Shown here: positions 55,205 to 63,990 of the stretch, in pieces
How the letters are laid out: the number at the start of each line of letters is the position of its first letter
Position numbering within the stretch: the stretch's first letter is position 1
Assembly (NCBI GenBank): GCA_002840755.1
Contig: PHBZ01000023.1
Location: 63,608-127,607, forward strand
Reading direction: 5' to 3'
DNA: 64,000 bases
Origin: Chloroflexi bacterium HGW-Chloroflexi-10
Lineage (GTDB): Bacteria > Chloroflexota > Anaerolineae > Anaerolineales > Anaerolineaceae
Made by a program: the position numbers and the translations under genes
The notes under the pieces: model-generated
What the model was told of the DNA's origin: nothing
Database searches by the model: none
The model's input: only the letters and a program-made list of their open reading frames with translations

Positions 55205-56235
55205 CAAAAGTTTCCATAGTCGGTGGTTCCGGGTATACCGGTGGGGAATTATTGCGTTTATTAACATTTCATCCGCAGGTAGAAATTCACCAGGTAACCT
55301 CCCGCGCGCATCTGGGTGAGTATATCCATCAGATGCACCCTAACTTGCGCAAGATCAGCCAGTTGAAATTCTCCGATCCGGGCCAACTCGAGCCGGTGGA
55401 TGTTCTCTTCCTGGCAGTACCCCATGGCGAGGCCCAGAAGAAAATCCAGGAGTATGCTGGTCTGGCCGGCAAAATTGTCGATCTCTCCGCCGATTTCCGC
55501 CTGCGTGATCCTGCTTTGTATGAAAAATGGTATGGCCAGGTCCACGCGGCTCCGCAATGGCTGGAGAAATTTGCCTATGGGCTGCCCGAGATTAACCGGG
55601 AAGCTATCCGCAAGGCCGATTACGTCAGTGGTGTTGGTTGTAACGCCACCGCCAGTATTTTATCCCTGTTGCCGGTGATGCAGGCTGGCCTGGTCGAAGC
55701 CGGTGCGGCCGTGACCATTGAGATCAAAGTCGGTTCTTCCGAAGGTGGCGCCTCGGTCAACGCCGGCTCACATCACCCCGAACGCAGCGGTGTCATCCGC
55801 ACCTTCTCGCCCTTTGGTCACCGCCATACAGCGGAGGTGATCCAGGCCTTTGGTCTGGAAAAGCTGTGGTTAACCATGACCGCGGTGGATCTCGTCCGTG
55901 GCGCGTTAGCCACTGCCCATGTTCAGTTAAAACCGGGCGTAGCCATGAAGGACTTGTGGAAGGCTTATCGGGCAGTTGCCCAGGAAAACCCCTTCGTCAG
56001 GCTGGTTAATGAAAAACGCGGCATTTACCGCGTCCCGGAACCCAAGGTATTGGCCGGTTCCAATTACGCAGACTTGGGTTTTGCCCTGGATGAAGAAAGT
56101 AACCACCTGGTCTCGATCTGTGCCATTGATAATTTAATGAAAGGCGCTTCCGGTTCAGCCGTGCAGTGCATGAATTTGATGATGGGTTGGGATGAAATGA
56201 CTGGGCTGGAATTTCCTGGTCTGCACCCGGCTTAA
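55201..56235 (+). CDS. lysY: LysW-aminoadipyl/glutamyl phosphate reductase
   Basis: This 344-residue protein has the NADP-binding [15 protein letters not shown] (7-21), the catalytic cysteine at 147 in GVGCNATAS, and [19 protein letters not shown], as in ArgC/LysY. The GSSEGG region, where ArgC has a different loop, fits LysY. It reduces the LysW-bound acyl phosphate to the semialdehyde. Its ATG overlaps the argX stop by four bases. It probably serves both pathways, as it is the only copy here. Confidence 0.9.
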   Translation: MTKVSIVGGSGYTGGELLRLLTFHPQVEIHQVTSRAHLGEYIHQMHPNLRKISQLKFSDPGQLEPVDVLFLAVPHGEAQKKIQEYAGLAGKIVDLSADFRLRDPALYEKWYGQVHAAPQWLEKFAYGLPEINREAIRKADYVSGVGCNATASILSLLPVMQAGLVEAGAAVTIEIKVGSSEGGASVNAGSHHPERSGVIRTFSPFGHRHTAEVIQAFGLEKLWLTMTAVDLVRGALATAHVQLKPGVAMKDLWKAYRAVAQENPFVRLVNEKRGIYRVPEPKVLAGSNYADLGFALDEESNHLVSICAIDNLMKGASGSAVQCMNLMMGWDEMTGLEFPGLHPA

Positions 56236-56247
56236 TGGAGGAAGCAA

Positions 56248-57063
56248 ATGAGCGATATTCTGGTAATTAAAATCGGAGGCACCGAAGGTGTCGATTTTGA
56301 CCGGCTCTGCAAAGAAATTGCCGGGCTGGTGAAAGCCGGTAAGCAAATAGTGGTAGTGCATGGTGGTTCCAAAGATGCCAACCAGTTGGGTGAGGCGGTC
56401 GGTTACCCGCCCAAATTCCTCACCAGTCCGGATGGCTATACCTCGCGCTATACCGATGCGAAAACCCTCGAGATTTTCTCGATGGCGGTCAAAGGTAAAG
56501 TCAATATGCTCTTAGTCTCCAAACTGCAGCAGGCTGGCATTAACGCTTTTGGACTCAGTGGGCTGGATGGCAGGTTCATGGTCGCCCAGCGCAAAAAGGC
56601 CCTGCAAAGTGTGGAAAACGGCAAACGCAAGATCATTCGTGATGATTTCAGCGGCAAAATTGAACAGGTTAATCCGGCGATTATTCACTGGTTGCTAAGT
56701 CAGAATATTACCCCTGTCATAGCGCCTATGGCGGCTTCCACCGAAGGCGAAGGTCTCAATGTGGATGCTGACCGTGCCGCGGCCATGGTGGCTGCTGCCT
56801 TGCAGGCCGCCGATCTGCTGCTGTTTACAGCCATCAAAGGTTTGTACCGCAGCTTCCCCGATGAGAGCACCTGGATTCCCAAATTGAAGGAATCTGAACT
56901 GGAATCTGCCATGCAGTTCGCTGAAGGACGCATGAAGAAAAAAGTAATGGGTGCGCAGGAAGCCCTGGCTGCCGGTGTCAAACGTGTGGCCATAGCTGAT
57001 GGAAGTGTGGAAAACCCGATAGCCAATGCCATGGCCGGGAATGCAACCTGGATAGGTGGTTAA
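56248..57063 (+). CDS. lysZ: LysW-aminoadipate/glutamate kinase
   Basis: This 271-residue amino-acid kinase of the ArgB/LysZ type has VIKIGGTEG (6-14), VVHGGSKDANQLG (about 37-49), GYTSRYTDAKT and GLNVDADRAAAMVAAAL (about 168-184). The SRYTD sequence replaces the acetylglutamate-binding RVTD-type element of ArgB and fits LysZ. It phosphorylates the side-chain carboxyl of the LysW-bound amino acid. It follows lysY by 12 bases and ends one base before lysJ. Confidence 0.9.
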   Translation: MSDILVIKIGGTEGVDFDRLCKEIAGLVKAGKQIVVVHGGSKDANQLGEAVGYPPKFLTSPDGYTSRYTDAKTLEIFSMAVKGKVNMLLVSKLQQAGINAFGLSGLDGRFMVAQRKKALQSVENGKRKIIRDDFSGKIEQVNPAIIHWLLSQNITPVIAPMAASTEGEGLNVDADRAAAMVAAALQAADLLLFTAIKGLYRSFPDESTWIPKLKESELESAMQFAEGRMKKKVMGAQEALAAGVKRVAIADGSVENPIANAMAGNATWIGG

Positions 57064-57064
57064 C

Positions 57065-58222
57065 ATGGATTGGGTTACGCTTGAAGATCAATATGCCAGT
57101 GGTGTCTACGCCAAACGCGGCCTCGCGATTGTTAGCGGCCAGGGTGCCACCCTTACCGATGACCATGGCAGGGTCTACATCGACTGCGTCGGCGGCCAGG
57201 GAACCGCCAATATCGGCCATGTTCACCCGCGCTGGTTGAAAGCGCTCACCGACCAGGCTGGTGTACTGTTAAATTGTCCCGAGATGTTCTCAAATGATCA
57301 ACGTGCCTTATATATGCAAGAGTTATTGTCTGCGGCGCCTTTTAATATGCAGCGTGTATTTTTCTGTAACTCCGGTGCCGAAGCCATCGAGGGCGCGCTG
57401 AAATTCGCCCGTGCTGCCACAGGCCGGACCCAGATCATCGCTGCCAAACGCGCCTTTCATGGCCGTACCATGGGTGCCCTTTCCGCCACCTGGAATAAAA
57501 AATATCGTGATCCTTTTCTTCCATTGGTGCCCGATTTTAACCACATCACTTTTAATGAAGTTAACGACCTGGAAACCATTACCGAAAAAACTGCCGCGGT
57601 TTTGCTGGAAGTGATTCAGGGGGAGGGCGGGGTCTATCCCATCGACCCGGCATACCTGCAGGCGGTCCGCGAAACCTGCGATCGCACCGGTGCATTGCTC
57701 ATCGTCGACGAAGTCCAGACCGGTTTTGGGCGCACCGGCAAATTGTTTGCAGTCGAGCATTTCGGCGTGCCGGTAGATCTGCTCTGCGTCGCCAAATCCA
57801 TGGCCGGTGGGCTGCCCATGGGCGCTATCCTGATGGGTCCGAAAGTGGGCCGTATGGAACCCGGGATTCATGGTTCTACCTTTGGTGGAAACCCGCTGGT
57901 CTGCGCGGCAGCCCGTGAAACCCTCAAAATTTTGCAGGAAGAACATCTCATTGAACAGGCAGCCGTATTGGGTGTCGAATTTCAGCAGCAGTTGCGCGCC
58001 ATTCAAAGTCCCCTGATTCGGGATGTGCGTGGGATGGGCCTCATTGTCGGCGTGGAGCTCAAACAAAAAGTAGCCCCATATATCAAACGTCTCACCGAAC
58101 TCGGCGTGCTGGCTTTACCGGCTGGAATGACCGTTCTGCGTTTTCTGCCGCCATTGGTCATTAGCCGCGAACAACTGAACCAGGTTGCTGCGGCGGTTAC
58201 GCAGGTTCTTACGGAAGGATGA
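57065..58222 (+). CDS. lysJ: LysW-aminoadipate/glutamate semialdehyde aminotransferase
   Basis: This protein of about 385 residues is a class III PLP aminotransferase with FFCNSGAEAIEGALKFAR (about 99-116), VDEVQTGFGRTGKLFA and the Schiff-base lysine in CVAKSMAGGLPMG (about 240-252). It is homologous to ArgD and LysJ and converts the LysW-bound semialdehyde to LysW-lysine or LysW-ornithine. I chose the ATG at 57065 with AGGTGG 5 bases upstream; a GTG at 57056 would overlap lysZ. Confidence 0.9.
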   Translation: MDWVTLEDQYASGVYAKRGLAIVSGQGATLTDDHGRVYIDCVGGQGTANIGHVHPRWLKALTDQAGVLLNCPEMFSNDQRALYMQELLSAAPFNMQRVFFCNSGAEAIEGALKFARAATGRTQIIAAKRAFHGRTMGALSATWNKKYRDPFLPLVPDFNHITFNEVNDLETITEKTAAVLLEVIQGEGGVYPIDPAYLQAVRETCDRTGALLIVDEVQTGFGRTGKLFAVEHFGVPVDLLCVAKSMAGGLPMGAILMGPKVGRMEPGIHGSTFGGNPLVCAAARETLKILQEEHLIEQAAVLGVEFQQQLRAIQSPLIRDVRGMGLIVGVELKQKVAPYIKRLTELGVLALPAGMTVLRFLPPLVISREQLNQVAAAVTQVLTEG

Positions 58223-58225
58223 CCC

Positions 58226-59278
58226 ATGAACCACGTCCCGGAAACCCTTTTAGGCCTGCTGCAGTATTATAGCCCCACCGGACAGGAAGCCGCTGCCGTT
58301 AACTGGTTGGTGCAGCGCATGTCTTACCTGGGATTTAATCAGGCCTTTGTCGACCAGGCCGGCAATGCCGTTGGCATCAAAGGCAATGGCAGTAATCAGA
58401 TCGTCTTACTCGGCCATATAGATACGGTTCCGGGAGAAATCCTGCTCAGGGAAGAAGAAGGTATTCTCCACGCTCGTGGCGCTGTCGATGCCAAAGGGCC
58501 TCTGGCGGCCTTTGTCGATGCGCTCGCAGGCAGTTCCGTTCACCCGGATTGGCAGGTCGTCGTGATCGGTGCGGTAGATGAAGAAGGCGATTCGAAAGGC
58601 GCGCGTTATCTCGTAGACCAGTACCACCCGCAGTTTGCCATTATCGGCGAACCCAGTCAGTGGAACCGTGTCACCCTCGGCTATAAAGGCTCCCAGCATG
58701 CCAGGCTCTCCGTCAAGCTGCCATTGGTGCATTCTTCCCAGGGTGGCAGTGCCAGTGATGTCTTATTGGCCGCCTGGCAGGCGCTTCTCTTGAAGGTCCG
58801 GGAATATAATGCCGGCAAATCCATGTTTGATCAATTGCTGCCAACCGTGCTTTCTATAAACAGCGGCAACGATGCGTACGCCACCCAGGCGCAGCTCCAG
58901 GTTGGTGTTCGTCTTCCTGTGGAAGTATCTCCTCAGGGTTGGATGGAAGAATGGTTGGGAAGCCTGGAAGGTGTAACGGTCGAACCGTCTTTAGGTGGTA
59001 TCAGCGCCTACAAAGCGGATAAAAACTCCAGCCTCTCCCGCGCTTTCCTCGGTGCCATTCGCGCCGCCTCAGGAACACCCGGCTTCGTCAGCAAAAGCGG
59101 CACCGCCGATATCAACCTCGTCGCGCCTGCCTGGGGCTGCCCGGCTGTTGCCTATGGTCCCGGAGATTCCAATCTGGATCACACCCCCCACGAACATATC
59201 TCCTTGGAAGACTTTGCCCGCGCGGTTCAGGTTCTGCAAGGCGTTTTGCAAAGGCTGGGTGCGGCAAATCCGGCTTAG
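58226..59278 (+). CDS. lysK: LysW-lysine/ornithine hydrolase
   Basis: This 350-residue M20-family metallopeptidase has metal ligands visible in LLGHIDTVPG (His, about 57-66), GAVDAKGPLAAF (bridging Asp, about 83-94) and GAVDEEGDSKGARYL (Glu pair, about 113-127). It releases lysine or ornithine from the C-terminus of LysW and frees the carrier. It starts 3 bases after lysJ and ends the operon. A 7-pair hairpin at 59319-59342 follows but has no T-run. Confidence 0.9.
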   Translation: MNHVPETLLGLLQYYSPTGQEAAAVNWLVQRMSYLGFNQAFVDQAGNAVGIKGNGSNQIVLLGHIDTVPGEILLREEEGILHARGAVDAKGPLAAFVDALAGSSVHPDWQVVVIGAVDEEGDSKGARYLVDQYHPQFAIIGEPSQWNRVTLGYKGSQHARLSVKLPLVHSSQGGSASDVLLAAWQALLLKVREYNAGKSMFDQLLPTVLSINSGNDAYATQAQLQVGVRLPVEVSPQGWMEEWLGSLEGVTVEPSLGGISAYKADKNSSLSRAFLGAIRAASGTPGFVSKSGTADINLVAPAWGCPAVAYGPGDSNLDHTPHEHISLEDFARAVQVLQGVLQRLGAANPA

Positions 59279-59376
59279 TAAAAATTCAGGCCGGATATAC
59301 GGAATCACCTTTGAGTGTTCTGGTTGGAATCATGTAACCAGATCCACACTGGTGTTTCAAAGTACAAAATCAACGC

Positions 59377-59886
59377 TTACTTCCTGGCCCAAAGCAATAA
59401 GTTGCCCAGAATCAAAAAAGGCAGCGCTACAAAGAGTATGCCAAGCACAACCGAAATGGTATTTTTACCAACAATTACCAGAGGCTTTTCATCCGGGTGG
59501 CGGATATAATCATTTATCCGGGTTTTGGTTTCTGCGGCAGTTGCTGTGTTAAAAAACTGCGAACCTAATTTGAACGCCTCAGTTTCATTTTGAATGACGA
59601 GGATGTTATCAGAGCATTCATAATCGTTCGATGTGGAATCCGTGTAGCAGGAAGTATCGACCTTGGCCAGGGTAACATCCTGGAGGGTTTTCACCTGCGT
59701 GAGGGGGATTATCCCAAGCCATTTGATTTGTTTTGTACAATCAACCACGCCGGTATCATTCCGGATCAGGGTGATTGTAGTGAATTCTCCATACAGGATG
59801 ATCGCTATTATACCGATTGCAGTCAGGATCATCCCTAATAGCATCAGTTGGAAAGGATGTTTTTGCGATGGTGTTTTTTGTTTCAA
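59377..59886 (-). CDS. Two-TM membrane protein of unknown function
   Basis: This 169-residue protein has an N-terminal helix (about 12-32), an extracytoplasmic-type domain of about 100 residues with four cysteines (VVDCTKQ, TSCYTD, YECSDN) that could form disulfides, and a second helix (about 143-163) ending WARK. I do not recognise the family. It is convergent with lysK and transcribed alone from the AT-rich right end. Confidence 0.6.
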   Translation of the reverse strand: MKQKTPSQKHPFQLMLLGMILTAIGIIAIILYGEFTTITLIRNDTGVVDCTKQIKWLGIIPLTQVKTLQDVTLAKVDTSCYTDSTSNDYECSDNILVIQNETEAFKLGSQFFNTATAAETKTRINDYIRHPDEKPLVIVGKNTISVVLGILFVALPFLILGNLLLWARK

Positions 59887-60298
59887 CGTATTTTCCTGAA
59901 TGTATCATTCTTACGTAAAAAAAGTTTATGATAAAAATTTTCTAATAAGCATACTATAGAAACTCACATTTTGTTTACCAGACGGCTTCTTTGCATTAGC
60001 GCACACAACTTGTCATTCTGACACATAGTGCTCCGAGGCTGAAAGCCGAAGGCGACGCAGTGAAGGAAAGCCCTGAGCATCTTTTCGCGAAGGACAAGGT
60101 CCCGATTAAATTTAACGAAACAGGTTGGAATTTTTGTCCACGGTTTGAACCGGTTTAGTATGACGAACTTAAAATTTGGTTACATGGCTTAACATGTAAA
60201 TCACCTTTAATTCTTTCCTCACTTTCACTATTAAAGAATTAATCTTGACAACATAAAAAGAATATCAGGAAATGTTTGGTTTCGAAAACCTTGAAAAC
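59887..60298. repeat. Intergenic region with a possible dispersed palindromic repeat
   Basis: This stretch contains no gene. Around 60011-60110 a GC-richer block with TGTCATTCTGAC, a GGCT/AGCC hairpin (60037-60047), CCCTGAGC and GCGAAGGAC stands out from the AT-rich flank. It resembles intergenic repeats found around many bacterial genes of this type (TCATTCTGAGC...GAAG elements). A single copy in the window means repeat status is unproven. Confidence 0.3.
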
Positions 60299-61414
60299 TT
60301 ATGGTCTCAAAAAATATCGATAAACCTGGCCATTTAAAGCAGTCCATAAGTGTCCTTTATCGTCTTCGATAACGCTGGACGTCAAAGAACTGAACTTCTT
60401 AGTTTTGTACGAAATCGGATCATAAACAAACAACCCTTCATCTGTACTGATAAATGTCTTTCCATTGGAAGCATGTAAAATCGATTGAAAAACAGAAGTT
60501 TCTTCAATACTGGGCCCCCATGTTTCATATTTATAGTTGATAACTTTAAACACTTCTTCATCCAATCCATGCCAAAGAATTCTATCTTTTTGAACTTCAC
60601 CCCAGCTATGCGCTTGAGTCCATAAAATACCATTTTTATCAAAATAAAAAACATCCAGACCTTTAGAAATCCCCTTATCCTCATAAAGGATTCCCATATC
60701 CACTAATTCCTCGGTTATAGGATCTATTTTAATAAATTTACTGTTATTGCCAATATCGCCCCGCACATAAAACCAGATTACTCCGGATGGGTCTGCAAAA
60801 ACTGCATTAATGTCTACAAGGCCCAAATCCGCAAATTCAGCGGTGAAATCAATCTTATACGCTGTATTATTTTGTGGATTATATTTAAATAAATACGTCC
60901 TATCTTTTAACTCGGACGTTAATACCCATAAATTCCCCGAATCGTCCTCTGTAAAGGATATTACCCGGCAGCCCTTTAATATTTTTCCTTCGTCCTCTAC
61001 AGGAATAAAGCGATCATGTTCTTTATCATATCGGCTGAGCAGCCATAAAGGCTTCTCCAATTTACATTGCGTACTCTGTAAACTTAAATCTAATTCTTTA
61101 TAAACACCACCCGCGCCCCATAATTCTTGTTCTTTAGAAACATATAAAAGAAAATTCGAGCCTTTTCCTTCTTCAAAACCCATCAGATAGGATTTGAATT
61201 GGTGTGACTTTGGATCAAACCGCAATATCTCAGAATCATAATAAGGCGTTGTAAACCAAATAGCGTTGTCGAAAAACACAATGCTGTCAACTTCTTCATA
61301 TTCGAATTTTTTCTCCCAAAATGGAACCTGTGGTCTCCACTGGCTCCCTATATTGCTCATACAAGCTGTAAGAAAAATCAATAAAGTAATTGTCATTATT
61401 ATTCTTTTTTTCAT
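60299..61414 (-). CDS. Propeller-type lipoprotein of unknown function
   Basis: This protein of about 371 residues has a lipoprotein signal with lipobox FLTAC (Cys at about residue 18). Repeated blades of about 45-50 residues (DSIVFFDNAIWFTTPYYDSEILRFDPKS, DDSGNLWVLTSELKDRTYLFKYNP, DPSGVIWFYVRGD, DKNGILWTQAHSWG, DDKGHLWTALNGQVYRY) match the two-component-regulator / NHL type of beta-propeller. It is probably surface exposed, with no catalytic residues evident. I chose the ATG at 61414 over an upstream TTG. Confidence 0.65.
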   Translation of the reverse strand: MKKRIIMTITLLIFLTACMSNIGSQWRPQVPFWEKKFEYEEVDSIVFFDNAIWFTTPYYDSEILRFDPKSHQFKSYLMGFEEGKGSNFLLYVSKEQELWGAGGVYKELDLSLQSTQCKLEKPLWLLSRYDKEHDRFIPVEDEGKILKGCRVISFTEDDSGNLWVLTSELKDRTYLFKYNPQNNTAYKIDFTAEFADLGLVDINAVFADPSGVIWFYVRGDIGNNSKFIKIDPITEELVDMGILYEDKGISKGLDVFYFDKNGILWTQAHSWGEVQKDRILWHGLDEEVFKVINYKYETWGPSIEETSVFQSILHASNGKTFISTDEGLFVYDPISYKTKKFSSLTSSVIEDDKGHLWTALNGQVYRYFLRP

Positions 61415-61750
61415 GTTTTGAACCAATCCTTACTTTATCGTATTCAAAAAGAAATTCATCATAGAGGTTGTAAGAGCTGAATCAGTTGCAATTAGTAAAT
61501 GACCTTTTCCTTCGGTAGGGTAAGAAAAATCCGCATAATTCGTAATCAATGACGACCCGGGAGTGGGAACAGAATTCACTCAAAATTGCGATTTTGCCCA
61601 CTCATCCTTCATATTGTAATCCATCAACCCCAAGCCTTTCAGAAGTCCGCGGAACGAAGTGGCGTGCCGAAGCATTCCGGGCACAGCACAAAAAACCAAC
61701 CCAATACAAGATTTTCATGGCTTTTTTCGAAGTACTTACAGCAAAAACTA
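61415..61750. repeat. Intergenic region with a GC-rich palindromic element
   Basis: No gene is supported here. At 61650-61679 CGGAA...TTCCG arms enclose an inner GGC/GCC pairing, giving an imperfect hairpin that is much more GC-rich than its surroundings. It recalls the larger stem-loop at 63923-63965. The two may belong to one small palindromic repeat family. Confidence 0.3.
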
Positions 61751-62494
61751 TTATTTTTTCTCGCTTGGTAGTAATTCTCCAGTGAATGGATCATATTCAT
61801 TGATGACTATCTGCTCATTCTTTTCTGAATAGGTTTCAATATAAGAGACACTCCAACCTCGAAATTCAGCGGAATCAGGAAACATTCCAACTCTAACATA
61901 GCAATTGTTATTTACCGTTTGACGTTGATCAGAACCACCATTTCTATCGGTTAATTCGAGGACATCTGAAGCGGAATATTTTATTTTGGAAAGGTTGATT
62001 TTATTCCATATTAAAATAACTGGTTCAATATATTCTTCTATAATTCGTAAAGTCTTACTTTGCAAATCAATAAATACATACCTGTGTACCCGGACTTTCT
62101 TTCCATCTACATTTTCTATCTTGCTATAGGTAAAGTACGAAGAATAAAATCCTGAGTTTACATTATCACACAGCGTAGAGAATTCTATGGAATCAAGTTT
62201 CGAGAAAGAAGCGTTCTCCAAAAGAACCAATTCATAAAATTTATTAACCAATAAATAAAAATCTTCTTCTTTCCCAAAAAAATAGTCGTCCTTAAGATTT
62301 TTATTACTTTCTACATCATTTTCATTAATCAAAACAAATTCGAGATCTTCGTTATTCAGTTTTAAAGGATCAAATTGATAATTTCTCGTATACCCGTATT
62401 GATATCGTTCCTCCTGAAGTAGCAGCCATGTAAAAGAAGCAATAAATAATACAAATAAAAGCATGAATATAATTAATAAACGTTTTTTCTTCAT
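61751..62494 (-). CDS. Single-TM protein, paralogue A of a tandem pair
   Basis: This 247-residue protein has an N-terminal membrane helix (about 5-27), then an extracytoplasmic domain. It shares with the protein at 62750-63502 the opening YQFDPLKL(N/D)(N/E)E(D/N)LEF, the KFYELVL/KFYKLVL segment, the WxKINLSKIxYSAxDVL block, NGGxDxRQTxNNNC and GELLPSEKK/GVVLPIPTK. I do not recognise the family. The pair probably arose by tandem duplication and then diverged considerably. Confidence 0.65.
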   Translation of the reverse strand: MKKKRLLIIFMLLFVLFIASFTWLLLQEERYQYGYTRNYQFDPLKLNNEDLEFVLINENDVESNKNLKDDYFFGKEEDFYLLVNKFYELVLLENASFSKLDSIEFSTLCDNVNSGFYSSYFTYSKIENVDGKKVRVHRYVFIDLQSKTLRIIEEYIEPVILIWNKINLSKIKYSASDVLELTDRNGGSDQRQTVNNNCYVRVGMFPDSAEFRGWSVSYIETYSEKNEQIVINEYDPFTGELLPSEKK

Positions 62495-62749
62495 CGTCTA
62501 CGTTCCTTTCAATTTATCCAATGTTTTATTTATTGGGTATTTGTACCTTGATAGAGGGGGGTACTTCAAATCACATAGTCTGTAACACAATTAAAACCTG
62601 TAAGAAAAGTTCATTAACCCTGAATCCAATAGCGTCCGAAAGTATTTATTAGCAGGGACGTGATTCGCGGTACTATCAAAGCAAAGCTGTAATCCACTAT
62701 TTCCGCGATGCTCAAATCAATGGTGGAATTGTACTAATAGCAATGAGAT

Positions 62750-63502
62750 TTATTTTGTAGGGATTGGTAACACCACCCCCTTGAATGGACTATATTGGTT
62801 TTCAAAAAGAATCGTGGAACCGTTATTGTTTGACTCTTCACTATAGTAAGTGACCAACCAGCCTTGAATTTTTGGAGAATTTGGAGATAAAGTAACAGAA
62901 ACATCACAATTGTTATTTGTGGTTTGGCGTCGATCATAACCGCCATTAGTATCTGCGGATTTGAGAACATCAGCAGCAGAATAAACAATTTTGGAAAGGT
63001 TAATTTTCTCCCATATAGGAATAACGGAGTATTTTTCTTCAATGACCTTTATTTTTTTATCTTCCAAACTCACAAAAATATATCTATGTAATTTATTGAA
63101 ACTTATACCATCTCGATCAATCTTAAAATATTGAGAATGCATTCCATGAAATCCATCGCCAATATTCTCGCAATTAGTGAAAAAATTTATTTGATTTAAA
63201 TTCCAGAGTGACAGGTCGTCAGATAGAACCAATTTATAAAACTTTTTTACCAACAAATAAAAATCCTCTTCAGACCAATTTGAAAATTCTTTTTCAATAT
63301 TTGTATTGTTTGGTAACTCTTTATTATCAAGCAAAATAAATTCAAGGTTCTCTTCATCTAATTTTAATGGATCAAATTGATATTCACTTGAATATAGATA
63401 TTGGTATTCTGTTTCCTGCATAAGTAACCAGATAATTAATACAGTTGAGATTGCCAGCAAAGGAAAAATAATTATTATTATCCATCTGTTTTTATTCTTC
63501 AT
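62750..63502 (-). CDS. Single-TM protein, paralogue B of a tandem pair
   Basis: This protein of about 250 residues has an N-terminal helix (about 7-28) and the same domain as the neighbouring gene at 61751-62494. A 255-base gap separates the two genes. I chose the ATG at 63502 (AGGAAA upstream) over a more upstream TTG. Function unknown; an extracellular role is inferred from the signal-anchor. Confidence 0.65.
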   Translation of the reverse strand: MKNKNRWIIIIIFPLLAISTVLIIWLLMQETEYQYLYSSEYQFDPLKLDEENLEFILLDNKELPNNTNIEKEFSNWSEEDFYLLVKKFYKLVLSDDLSLWNLNQINFFTNCENIGDGFHGMHSQYFKIDRDGISFNKLHRYIFVSLEDKKIKVIEEKYSVIPIWEKINLSKIVYSAADVLKSADTNGGYDRRQTTNNNCDVSVTLSPNSPKIQGWLVTYYSEESNNNGSTILFENQYSPFKGVVLPIPTK

Positions 63503-63630
63503 AATTTTCCTTTCACTGCGAAGCAACGAAGATGCATAGTAAGCGATGAGTTTGTTTTAGTCTCACTTAAATTAATTAGTTGGATAGTTTTGTCTCATCA
63601 AAGGTAATTTGAACCTAATACAATCTCTCT

Positions 63631-63990
63631 TTATTCCTTCATCCATCCCACAGGCAATTGATTTTGTGATACATGATAAGCGTCCTGGGTTTGCAAATCC
63701 AATAAAACAACCTCGAACTCTCCATTTTCAGAATTAAAGTTAGCAGGAAATACGATCTGCATTCCATTTGGAGACCAAACTGGGTAAGGAAAATTTGAAT
63801 AAGTGTCACCATTCATTTCATTTCCCGCAGATATACAAGTATCTGTAACCTTTCCTGATTCTACTTTCAGAATTGCCAGAGTGGTGTTTCGTAAACCAGA
63901 AATCTTTTTTTCAGGGTTAAGTGCGTATTCCGGGGAAATCGCACAGCGATTCCGGAGTATGCCGCACAGTAAAGAGGGAAAAAGAGCTGG
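63631..63990 (-). pseudogene. TolB/WD40-like C-terminal fragment, apparently broken
   Basis: The minus strand is open from just after an in-frame TAA (63991-63993) to the stop at 63631, about 119 codons. It contains PYPVWSPNGMQIVFPANF and VVLLDLQTQDAYHVS, the WSPDG...I.F...IY..D pattern of TolB-type propellers. There is no plausible start before the internal ATG at 63816, and the upstream part (63923-63965) is a GC-rich stem-loop with unlikely coding content. The gene therefore looks truncated, perhaps by the palindromic element. A start at 63816 giving a 61-residue protein is possible but would be a partial domain. Confidence 0.5.
63923..63965. repeat. GC-rich stem-loop element
   Basis: Two arms of about 20 bases (63923-63942 and 63946-63965), imperfectly complementary with small bulges around an ACA loop, form a strong hairpin. 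The element lies inside the remains of the TolB-like frame and contrasts with the AT-rich surroundings. Confidence 0.45.

Noticed and set aside
57323..58066. Long antisense open frame within lysJ, and similar ones in argH, lysZ and lysK
   Set aside because: These are shadow frames in GC-rich coding DNA, without ribosome sites or recognisable protein features.
59319..59342. Terminator after lysK
   Set aside because: The 7-bp hairpin has no following T-run, so it is mentioned only with lysK.
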